Shown here: one piece after another, positions 53,688 to 60,937 of the stretch | How the letters are laid out: each line of letters opens with the position of its first letter | Position numbering within the stretch: position 1 is the stretch's first letter | Notes under the pieces: generated by a model | The model's database searches: none | What the model saw: only the letters and a program-made list of their open reading frames with translations | Told to the model about the DNA's origin: nothing | Source of the DNA: Pseudomonas putida | GTDB lineage: Bacteria; Pseudomonadota; Gammaproteobacteria; Pseudomonadales; Pseudomonadaceae | Reading direction: 5' to 3' | DNA: 64,000 nucleotides | Assembly (NCBI RefSeq): GCF_028682635.1 | Contig: NZ_JANHLK010000024.1 | Span: 35,686-99,685 of the forward strand | Made by a program: the position numbers and the translations under genes

Positions 53688-54761
53688 ATGCTGGCGTATA
53701 TTTTTCGGCGACTGCTGCTGATCATCCCGACCCTGTTCGGCATTTTGCTGATCAACTTCGTGATCATCCAGGCCGCCCCCGGTGGGCCGGTGGAACAGAT
53801 GATCGCCAAGCTCGAAGGCTTCGAAGGCGCCACCAGCCGCATTGCCGGCGGTGGTGCCGAGGTGTCGGTGGCCGGCTCCGCCTATCGTGGCGCGCAAGGC
53901 CTGGACCCGGCGCTGATCAAGGAAATCGAGCACATGTACGGCTTCGACAAATCGGCGCCGGAACGCTTGTGGATCATGGTCAAGAACTACGCGTCGCTGG
54001 ATTTCGGCGACAGCTTCTTCCGCGACGCCAAGGTCATCGACCTGATCAAGGAAAAGATGCCGGTGTCGATTTCACTCGGGCTGTGGAGCACCCTGATCAT
54101 GTACCTGGTGTCGATCCCGCTGGGGATCGCCAAGGCCACGCGGCACGGCAGTCACTTCGACGTCTGGACCAGTTCGGCGATCATCGTCGGCTACGCGATC
54201 CCGGCGTTCCTGTTCGCCATCCTGCTGATCGTGGTGTTTGCCGGTGGCAGCTATCTGGACTGGTTCCCGTTGCGCGGGCTGACCTCGAACAACTTCGACG
54301 AACTGAGCATGGGCGGCAAGATCCTCGATTACTTCTGGCACCTGGCGCTGCCCGTGACCGCCCTGGTGATCGGCAACTTCGCGACCATGACCCTGCTGAC
54401 CAAGAACAGCTTCCTCGATGAAATCAACAAGCAGTACGTGGTCACCGCCAAGGCCAAGGGCCTGACCAATCACCGCGTGCTCTATGGCCATGTGTTTCGC
54501 AACGCCATGCTGCTGGTGATCGCCGGTTTCCCCTCGGCGTTCATCGGCATCTTCTTCACAGGCTCCTTGCTGGTGGAAGTGATCTTCTCCCTCGACGGCC
54601 TCGGCCTGATGAGTTTCGAAGCGGCGATCAACCGCGACTACCCGGTGGTCTTCGGCACGCTGTTCATCTTCACCCTGCTGGGGCTGGTGGTGAAGCTGAT
54701 CGGCGACCTCACCTACACCTTTGTCGATCCGCGCATCGACTTCGAAAGCCGGGAGCATTGA
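53688..54761 (+). CDS. nppB: ABC transporter permease NppB-like (YejB type)
   Basis: A 357-residue inner-membrane permease of the DppB/OppB/YejB class, with an N-terminal helix (MLAYIFRRLLLIIPTLFGIL) and five further helices after a periplasmic insertion at about 40-130. The insertion is longer than in Dpp-type permeases, as in YejB. The EAA coupling loop is at KQYVVTAKAKGLTNHRVLYGHVFRNA. GGAG lies upstream of the ATG. It pairs with NppC to form the channel. Confidence 0.93.
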   Translation: MLAYIFRRLLLIIPTLFGILLINFVIIQAAPGGPVEQMIAKLEGFEGATSRIAGGGAEVSVAGSAYRGAQGLDPALIKEIEHMYGFDKSAPERLWIMVKNYASLDFGDSFFRDAKVIDLIKEKMPVSISLGLWSTLIMYLVSIPLGIAKATRHGSHFDVWTSSAIIVGYAIPAFLFAILLIVVFAGGSYLDWFPLRGLTSNNFDELSMGGKILDYFWHLALPVTALVIGNFATMTLLTKNSFLDEINKQYVVTAKAKGLTNHRVLYGHVFRNAMLLVIAGFPSAFIGIFFTGSLLVEVIFSLDGLGLMSFEAAINRDYPVVFGTLFIFTLLGLVVKLIGDLTYTFVDPRIDFESREH

Positions 54762-54762
54762 G

Positions 54763-55782
54763 ATGAACCTGTCCCCTCTCAATCGCCGGCGCTTCGAACT
54801 GTTCAAGGCCAACAAACGCGGCTGGTGGTCGTTGTGGCTGTTCCTGATCCTGTTCGGCGCCAGCCTCGGCGCCGAGTTGATCGCCAACGACAAGCCGCTG
54901 GTGGTGCACTACGACAACGGCTGGTACTTCCCGGCGCTCAAGCGCTACCCGGAAACCACCTTCGGCGGCGAGTTCCCGCTGGAGGCCAACTACAAGAGCC
55001 CGTACATCCGTGAACTGCTCAAGGCCAAGGACGCCTGGGTGCTGTGGGCGCCGATTCCCTACAGCTACCAGAGCATCAACTACGACCTGAAAGTGCCGGC
55101 CCCCGCGCCCCCCTCGACCGACAACCTGCTGGGCACCGATGACCAGGGCCGCGATGTGCTTGCGCGGGTGATCTACGGCTTCCGGATTTCCGTGTTGTTC
55201 GCCCTGACGCTGACCCTGCTCAGCTCGCTGATCGGCGTGATCGCCGGGGCGCTGCAGGGTTTCTACGGCGGCTGGGTGGACCTGGCCGGGCAGCGTTTCC
55301 TCGAGATCTGGTCGGGTTTGCCGGTGCTGTACCTGCTGATCATCCTCGCCAGCTTCGTCCAGCCGAACTTCTGGTGGCTGCTGGGGATCATGCTGCTGTT
55401 TTCCTGGATGAGCCTGGTGGACGTGGTGCGTGCCGAGTTCCTGCGCGGGCGCAACCTCGAATACGTGCGTGCGGCGCGGGCGCTGGGCATGCAGAATGGT
55501 GCGATCATGTTCCGCCACATCCTGCCCAACGCCATGGTCTCGACCATGACCTTCATGCCGTTCATCCTGACTGGCGCCATTGGTACCCTGACCGCCCTGG
55601 ATTTCCTCGGCTTCGGCTTGCCGGCCGGCAGCCCTTCATTGGGTGAACTGGTCGCCCAGGGCAAGTCCAACCTGCAGGCGCCCTGGCTGGGCATGAGCGC
55701 CTTTGCCGTGCTGGCGTTGATGTTGAGTTTGCTGGTGTTCATCGGCGAGTCCGCTCGCGATGCCTTCGACCCGAGGAAGTGA
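54763..55782 (+). CDS. nppC: ABC transporter permease NppC-like (YejE type)
   Basis: A 339-residue permease of the DppC/OppC/YejE class. It has the N-terminal FKANKRGWWSLWLFLILFG segment, a periplasmic stretch, LLGTDDQGRDVLARVIYGFRIS (family hallmark) and the EAA loop near EYVRAARALGMQNGAIMFRHILPNA. Six transmembrane helices are likely. The start at ATG 54763 follows the nppB stop immediately, so translation is coupled. Confidence 0.93.
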   Translation: MNLSPLNRRRFELFKANKRGWWSLWLFLILFGASLGAELIANDKPLVVHYDNGWYFPALKRYPETTFGGEFPLEANYKSPYIRELLKAKDAWVLWAPIPYSYQSINYDLKVPAPAPPSTDNLLGTDDQGRDVLARVIYGFRISVLFALTLTLLSSLIGVIAGALQGFYGGWVDLAGQRFLEIWSGLPVLYLLIILASFVQPNFWWLLGIMLLFSWMSLVDVVRAEFLRGRNLEYVRAARALGMQNGAIMFRHILPNAMVSTMTFMPFILTGAIGTLTALDFLGFGLPAGSPSLGELVAQGKSNLQAPWLGMSAFAVLALMLSLLVFIGESARDAFDPRK

Positions 55783-55783
55783 A

Positions 55784-57394
55784 ATGAATCAGGACAATCT
55801 GATCGAAGTGCGCGACCTGGCCGTCGAATTTGTCGTTGGCGAGCGCTGCCAGCGGGTGGTCGAAGGGGTCAGCTTCGACATCAAGCGTGGCGAAACCCTG
55901 GCGCTGGTGGGTGAAAGCGGCTCCGGCAAATCGGTGACGGCGCATTCGATCCTGCGCCTGCTGCCCTACCCGCTCGCCAGGCACCCGTCGGGGACCATCG
56001 AATATGCCGGGCAGAACCTGCTGGAGCTGAAAGAGAAAACCATCCGCCATATCCGCGGCAACCGGATCGCGATGATCTTCCAGGAGCCGATGACCTCGCT
56101 CAATCCGCTGCACTCGATCGAGAAGCAGATCAACGAGGTGCTGGGCATCCACAAGGGCCTGGTCGGCAAAGTCGCGACCAAGCGCACCCTGGAGCTGCTG
56201 GAAATGGTCGGCATTCCCGAGCCGGAAAAGCGTCTCAAGGCCCTGCCCCACGAATTGTCCGGCGGCCAGCGCCAGCGGGTGATGATCGCCATGGCCCTGG
56301 CCAACGAGCCGGAACTGCTGATTGCCGACGAGCCAACCACTGCGCTGGACGTGACCGTCCAGCTGAAAATCCTCGAATTGCTCAAGGAATTGCAGGCCCG
56401 CCTGGGCATGGCTCTGCTGCTGATCAGCCACGATTTGAACCTGGTCAAAAGAATTGCGCATCGCGTATGTGTCATGCAGCGCGGTTGCATCGTCGAACAG
56501 GCATCGTGCGAAGAATTGTTCCGCGCGCCGCAGCACCCGTACACTCGGGAACTGCTGGCAGCGGAGCCCAGCGGCCAGCCTGCAACCAATGTCGTCGGCC
56601 CGCCGTTGCTTGCGGTCGAGGACCTGAAAGTCTGGTTCCCGATCAAGAAAGGCCTGCTGAAAAAGACCGTGGACTACGTCAAGGCGGTCGACGGCATCAA
56701 TTTCAGCCTGCCCCAGGGCCAGACCCTGGGGATTGTGGGAGAAAGCGGTTCCGGCAAGTCGACGCTGGGCCTGGCGATATTGCGCTTGATTGGCAGTAGC
56801 GGCGGCATCCGTTTTGAAGGCAAGCAGCTAGACTGCCTGACGCAGCAACAGGTCAGGCCGCTGCGGCGGGAGATGCAGGTGGTGTTCCAGGACCCCTTCG
56901 GCAGCTTGAGCCCACGGATGTGCGTGAGCCAGATCGTCGGCGAAGGCCTGCGGATTCACAAGATGGGCACCGCTGAGGAACAGGAAGCGGCGATTATTGC
57001 AGCATTGAAGGAGGTAGGCCTGGACCCGGAAACCCGGAACCGCTACCCCCACGAATTTTCCGGCGGGCAACGGCAGAGAATCGCCATTGCCCGGGCACTG
57101 GTGCTAAAACCGGCGTTGATACTGCTGGACGAGCCGACTTCGGCCCTCGACCGCACCGTGCAACGCCAAGTGGTCGAGCTTTTACGATCACTGCAAAGCA
57201 AGTACAACCTGACGTATCTGTTTATCAGCCATGACCTGGCTGTCGTCAAGGCGCTGAGCCACCAACTGATGGTGGTCAAGCATGGCCAAGTGGTCGAACA
57301 GGGAGACGCGCAAAGCATTTTTGCCGCCCCCCGTCATCCGTATACACAGCAGTTGCTGGAAGCCGCCTTTTTGGCACCAGCCACTGCGCAATAA
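55784..57394 (+). CDS. nppD: ABC transporter ATPase NppD-like (YejF type, two ATP-binding domains)
   Basis: A 536-residue fused ATPase (DppD and DppF type in one chain). The first half has Walker A GESGSGKS, signature LSGGQRQRV and Walker B LLIADEPTTALD; the second has Walker A GESGSGKST, signature FSGGQRQRI and Walker B LILLDEPTSALD. It powers the NppBC channel. It begins 1 base after the nppC stop and ends 20 bases before fabI, so fabI may be cotranscribed. Confidence 0.94.
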   Translation: MNQDNLIEVRDLAVEFVVGERCQRVVEGVSFDIKRGETLALVGESGSGKSVTAHSILRLLPYPLARHPSGTIEYAGQNLLELKEKTIRHIRGNRIAMIFQEPMTSLNPLHSIEKQINEVLGIHKGLVGKVATKRTLELLEMVGIPEPEKRLKALPHELSGGQRQRVMIAMALANEPELLIADEPTTALDVTVQLKILELLKELQARLGMALLLISHDLNLVKRIAHRVCVMQRGCIVEQASCEELFRAPQHPYTRELLAAEPSGQPATNVVGPPLLAVEDLKVWFPIKKGLLKKTVDYVKAVDGINFSLPQGQTLGIVGESGSGKSTLGLAILRLIGSSGGIRFEGKQLDCLTQQQVRPLRREMQVVFQDPFGSLSPRMCVSQIVGEGLRIHKMGTAEEQEAAIIAALKEVGLDPETRNRYPHEFSGGQRQRIAIARALVLKPALILLDEPTSALDRTVQRQVVELLRSLQSKYNLTYLFISHDLAVVKALSHQLMVVKHGQVVEQGDAQSIFAAPRHPYTQQLLEAAFLAPATAQ

Positions 57395-57414
57395 CCTGAA
57401 AAGAGGAGCAACAC

Positions 57415-58209
57415 ATGGGTTTTCTCGCCGGTAAGCGCGTACTGATCGTCGGTGTCGCCAGCAAGCTGTCCATCGCATCCGGCATCGCTGCCGCCATGCA
57501 TCGCGAGGGCGCTGAGCTTGCCTTCACTTATCAGAACGACAAACTCAAGGGTCGTGTCGAAGAATTCGCACAAGGCTGGGGCTCGAGCCCTGAGCTGTGC
57601 TTCCCGTGCGACGTGGCCAGCGATGAAGAAATCGCCAAGGTCTTCGAAGCACTGAGCAAGAAGTGGGACGGCCTGGACTGCATCGTGCACTCCGTTGGCT
57701 TCGCCCCGGGCGACCAACTGGACGGCGACTTCACCGAAGCCACCACCCGTGAAGGTTTCCGCATCGCTCACGACATCAGCGCCTACAGCTTCGTGGCCCT
57801 GGCCAAGGCCGGCCGCGAAATGATGAAAGGCCGCAACGGCAGCCTGCTGACCCTGTCGTACCTGGGCGCCGAGCGCACCATGCCGAACTACAACGTGATG
57901 GGCATGGCCAAGGCTTCCCTGGAGGCTGGCGTACGTTACCTGGCCGGCTCCCTGGGCCCGGACGGCACCCGCGTGAACTGCGTATCGGCCGGCCCGATCC
58001 GCACCCTCGCCGCTTCCGGCATCAAGAACTTCCGCAAGATGCTGGCCGCCAACGAAGCGCAAACCCCGCTGCGTCGCAACGTCACCATCGAAGAAGTCGG
58101 CAACGCCGGCGCCTTCCTGTGCTCGGACCTGGCGTCCGGTATCAGCGGCGAAATCATGTACGTGGACGGTGGCTTCAACACCACGGCCATGGGCAACCTC
58201 GAAGAGTGA
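57415..58209 (+). CDS. fabI: Enoyl-ACP reductase FabI
   Basis: A 264-residue NADH-dependent enoyl-[acyl-carrier-protein] reductase, which performs the last step of each fatty-acid elongation cycle. It has the short-chain-dehydrogenase variant VGVASKLSIASGIA, catalytic Tyr159 (MPNYN) with Lys166, and Tyr149 (LSYLG). This is the Y-x6-K FabI type, the triclosan-sensitive form. AGAGGAG lies before the ATG. It is followed by a strong terminator. Confidence 0.97.
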   Translation: MGFLAGKRVLIVGVASKLSIASGIAAAMHREGAELAFTYQNDKLKGRVEEFAQGWGSSPELCFPCDVASDEEIAKVFEALSKKWDGLDCIVHSVGFAPGDQLDGDFTEATTREGFRIAHDISAYSFVALAKAGREMMKGRNGSLLTLSYLGAERTMPNYNVMGMAKASLEAGVRYLAGSLGPDGTRVNCVSAGPIRTLAASGIKNFRKMLAANEAQTPLRRNVTIEEVGNAGAFLCSDLASGISGEIMYVDGGFNTTAMGNLEE

Positions 58210-58230
58210 TCTTCGGTTAGCCAACTAAAA

Positions 58231-58260
58231 AACCCGCCTATTCTTGGCGGGTTTTTTTTT
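58231..58260 (+). terminator. Rho-independent terminator of fabI
   Basis: Stem AACCCGCC / GGCGGGTT with a 7-base loop, then a T run of about nine. Confidence 0.93.
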
Positions 58261-58283
58261 GCGTGCGATTCGTTAGCTTTAAC

Positions 58284-58331
58284 TTAACATTCGAGGGGAA
58301 AAACCATAGTGCTGCGACTACGGCGTGACAT
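58284..58331 (-). pseudogene. 15-codon ORF behind a perfect Shine-Dalgarno, probable remnant of an immunity-gene start
   Basis: The RHS gene stop (TAA, 58342-58344) is part of TAAGGAGGTGAT, a 12-base exact complement of the 16S rRNA 3' end. ATG follows the GGAGG with 5-base spacing. The ORF (MSRRSRSTMVFPLEC) then ends at TAA 58284. RHS toxins are normally followed at this distance by their immunity gene. Here the start signal is intact but only 15 codons remain, and the fabI terminator lies about 24 bases further on. I infer deletion or replacement of the immunity gene; a real 15-residue peptide cannot be excluded. Confidence 0.5.
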
Positions 58332-58341
58332 TATCACCTCC

Positions 58342-59445
58342 TTATTGCGTGGTTCGTAATAGCATCAGCAGACTACTAAGATCATCTTCTGAAGACCTAA
58401 CTCTGCGGGATTGCGCATTTTCGATTGTATTATCTAGCACTCGTTGTTGCGCTCCAGGCGAAATATTTCGAGGGACGGGTGCACCTCGCTGGACAGGCCG
58501 AGCTGGCCTAGGAACAGCTCCAACTCCACCTCCACCTCCACCTCCACCTCCCGAGAGAGGTGGAGATCCCACTGGAACAAAAACGAGCTTAGAGAAATGT
58601 TTTTCTGGAATCCAGGTACTAGTGTTCGATTGTGTAATGTTTTCCAAAAAATCATTAGAGTCAGCTGTATATTTTACTAATGCTGGTTCACCATCACCTA
58701 CGATGAAGGTATCAAAAACTTCTAAATCAGGTCGTTTCGCAACAGAAGAATTCAGTATTCTTTCATTGTTCGTTACATTAATACCTCGCATTGCGCCTTT
58801 GTTCCCTCCGAGACTCTGGACTGAACTCATATCCGCGGCGTGCTTACCCACGAGCGTAATTGACTTATCCTTATAAAGCTTGAACAACTTTGCAAGGGAC
58901 ATTACTGGAGCATGTCCTGTCGGATCAGTCCGCAGCACCGGATTCCCCTTGCAATACGCATACGCATTTAATCCTCCCCCGCCAAAGGGACTCCAACTAT
59001 CAGGAGAGTTAAACCGCATCAATACCGGATTAAAATCCCGATAACCATTGCCCAGCGGATAATGCCCAGTCACCGGATCCGCACGCTCTCCATTGAAGCC
59101 CAGCAAGTTGGTCAAACCGCTTGCATTCTGATGATGGCCATAAGGTGAATAAGCGATGTCCCGTTGCGGGAGATTGTTCTTGAGCATATGCAGCACCGAA
59201 CGCTGTTGATCGGTGCCCAGCAGTGTGGTGTTGTCGACTACACCACCTTCGTGACACTGCTCCGCCAGCAGCAGATCTCCCTGCTGAACAATGGAGTGGC
59301 TCAATGTGCCTTGAATCTCGGTTGCCAGGCGACTTTTACAATAAAAGCGCTGGTTGGGCGGGCTATTCGGTTGGATGTGACTGGTGAGGCGATCCAGTGG
59401 ATCGTAGTGAAACCGGCACAGCAAAACTGGCTGAAGTGAAGACAT
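58342..59445 (-). CDS. Short orphan RHS-core protein with variable C-terminal (toxin-like) region
   Basis: A 367-residue protein. Residues 1-178 form the end of an RHS/YD-repeat protein: RFHYDPLDRL near 11-20, LLGFNGERADPVTGHYPLGN, and the core boundary RTDPTGH ending at 178. Beyond this the sequence changes to an A+T-rich C-terminal region (179-367) with no family I recognise, a run of nine glycines (299-307), a Pro/Arg-rich stretch and an Arg/Ser/Leu tail. In RHS proteins this region is the exchanged toxin. The start at 59445 has GGAG 8 bases upstream. No large RHS gene, VgrG or PAAR is nearby, so it is an orphan. Toxicity is inference. Confidence 0.85.
   Translation of the reverse strand: MSSLQPVLLCRFHYDPLDRLTSHIQPNSPPNQRFYCKSRLATEIQGTLSHSIVQQGDLLLAEQCHEGGVVDNTTLLGTDQQRSVLHMLKNNLPQRDIAYSPYGHHQNASGLTNLLGFNGERADPVTGHYPLGNGYRDFNPVLMRFNSPDSWSPFGGGGLNAYAYCKGNPVLRTDPTGHAPVMSLAKLFKLYKDKSITLVGKHAADMSSVQSLGGNKGAMRGINVTNNERILNSSVAKRPDLEVFDTFIVGDGEPALVKYTADSNDFLENITQSNTSTWIPEKHFSKLVFVPVGSPPLSGGGGGGGGGVGAVPRPARPVQRGAPVPRNISPGAQQRVLDNTIENAQSRRVRSSEDDLSSLLMLLRTTQ
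58518..58552. repeat. CTCCAC hexanucleotide repeat in the RHS gene
   Basis: Four perfect CTCCAC units (58524-58547) flanked by partial units. On the coding strand they read alternating GGA and GGT and encode the polyglycine run. Gain or loss of a unit keeps the frame. Confidence 0.9.
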
Positions 59446-59587
59446 TGGCTGGCTCCGAGCTATCAAGGTCCTGAGGCTTGAGTATCTTCGGCACGGGCGA
59501 GGTTGGGAACTAGCAGATCTGATAGGGTACTGGGAATGTCGGATGCGCCCACCGCTTTTTGCAAAGTCGTGTTGTCTGCACGACCGC

Positions 59588-59672
59588 CTTCGCGAGCAAG
59601 CCCGCTCCCACATTTGACCGAGCTCCACCAGTTGAAATGCGATTAATTGTGGGAGCGGGCTTGCTCGCGAAG
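59588..59672. repeat. REPIN, GGGCTTGCTCGC type
   Basis: Perfect 25-bp inverted arms, 59588-59612 and 59648-59672, between the GGDEF gene and the RHS gene. Confidence 0.93.
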
Positions 59673-59695
59673 AGGCCCGCAAACACACCATAACT

Positions 59696-60268
59696 CTAGC
59701 GAGCCAGCGCCTCTTCAGCCTCTTCCAACAGCTCCTCGACCGAACCATGCAGTGCCGGGTCAAACTCGATCTGCCCAATACTGAAACGAATGTCATACCC
59801 GCGATGCGTCATGGCATTACGCTCATCGAGCATTTCTTCCAGCCGCGCCCTGATTGCGCTGACGTCTACCGAGGAGGATCCCAGGAGCAAGACGACGAAG
59901 GAGGAACCCTCCAGCCGCCCGACCACATCGCTCTCCCGAAAGCCGATACGCAGCACGTCGGCAAAGGTCTTCAGCGCGTTATCGCCCTCAGTGCGCCCGA
60001 ACAGATAGTTGATGCGTTTGAACTCATCAAGGTTGAAGAACAGCAGCGTCGCCGGCCGCCCCAGTTGCTGGCAGGCCTCCAGACCCAACTGAGCCAGGGC
60101 AATGAAACCGTGCCGGTTGGGCAGCAGTGTCAGCTCATCCATGCTCGCCATCTGCACGCCGATCAACTCCTGTTCGGCTTTGCGGGCCAGATCGCGCAGC
60201 AGTTCGCGCTCCTGTTGTGGCGTCCCTGCACGTACACCGGGTTTGTGCGGTTTGCCTGAGATCAGCAT
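59696..60268 (-). CDS. Degenerate GGDEF-domain protein
   Basis: A 190-residue cytosolic protein with an N-terminal helix (about 20-45) and one GGDEF domain. DELTLLPNRHGF and FFNLDEFKRINYLFGRTEGDNAL are conserved features, but the active-site motif GG(D/E)EF reads EGSSF (in VGRLEGSSFVVLL), so cyclic-di-GMP synthesis is not expected. It may bind a nucleotide or act as a partner. The start at 60268 has GGAG about 6 bases upstream; ATG 60280 does not. Confidence 0.88.
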   Translation of the reverse strand: MLISGKPHKPGVRAGTPQQERELLRDLARKAEQELIGVQMASMDELTLLPNRHGFIALAQLGLEACQQLGRPATLLFFNLDEFKRINYLFGRTEGDNALKTFADVLRIGFRESDVVGRLEGSSFVVLLLGSSSVDVSAIRARLEEMLDERNAMTHRGYDIRFSIGQIEFDPALHGSVEELLEEAEEALAR

Positions 60269-60342
60269 CACATACTCCATGGGTGGGTATGTTGTTTAGA
60301 GTCCTCGATTCCGGGTTTGACTCCCTGTCTGCGGGCCGTTGG

Positions 60343-60936
60343 TCAGCTTCCCGTTACCGGGCACGGCCCACCGGCGTCCGCCCAGCGCTTGAATTGAGTG
60401 ACAAAAATGTCGTGGGGAACCGGCACCGGTGCGCGATTACCACCCGGATTCCAGCCCCACAGCACCAGCTTGTCCTCGCTGACATGCTTGATCAGCGCGG
60501 CGAAATCACGGTCGCCATTGCTCGCACGGTCCTTGATCATGCTGCACAACATGTCCGGGGGCAGGCCGATCCAGGCCATTTTGTGCGCCGCCGGTGGCAG
60601 GCTCCAATGCGGCGCACCCGGCGGTGCATGGGCGCCATAACTGGCCGGCGGGTTGTCTTGCGCATGGCAACTGGCGCAAGGCAGACCCGCCGCGCCTTTG
60701 CCGTCCATGCCACGCACGACGTTCATCGCGTGGGGTAGGCCGGCGTCGAACTGCAACGGCGATTCGCCGGGGATGTGGCAATTCTGGCAACGCGGGCTCT
60801 GGAAGACTTGCTGCACGGTATCGAACGCCTTCAAGGCTTCCCGGTCTTCGGCGAACAACTCTGTCGCATAGATAAACAGGCAAACCAGAAGCACCGAACC
60901 GAGCAACCAATGATGTCGCTTCATCTCACTTTTCAT
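60343..60936 (-). CDS. Small dihaem cytochrome-like protein with the molybdenum oxidoreductase
   Basis: A 197-residue exported protein with a signal anchor or peptide (HHWLLGSVLLVCLFIYATEL) and two haem-binding motifs, CQNCH and CASCH. A third Cys-rich position (LPPDMLCSMIKD) lacks the CxxCH pattern. It is much shorter than the trihaem cytochromes usually paired with IorAB/AdhAB-type enzymes. It starts right after the stop of the molybdopterin subunit gene, so it is the third gene of the operon and probably takes electrons from the enzyme in the periplasm. Start uncertain (60936 or 60924). Confidence 0.83.
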   Translation of the reverse strand: MKSEMKRHHWLLGSVLLVCLFIYATELFAEDREALKAFDTVQQVFQSPRCQNCHIPGESPLQFDAGLPHAMNVVRGMDGKGAAGLPCASCHAQDNPPASYGAHAPPGAPHWSLPPAAHKMAWIGLPPDMLCSMIKDRASNGDRDFAALIKHVSEDKLVLWGWNPGGNRAPVPVPHDIFVTQFKRWADAGGPCPVTGS

Positions 60937-60937
60937 T

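Noticed and set aside
58325..58876. A plus-strand frame opposite the RHS tail
   Set aside because: It is rich in Ser and Pro only because of the CTCCAC repeat; the minus-strand frame continues a recognisable RHS core.
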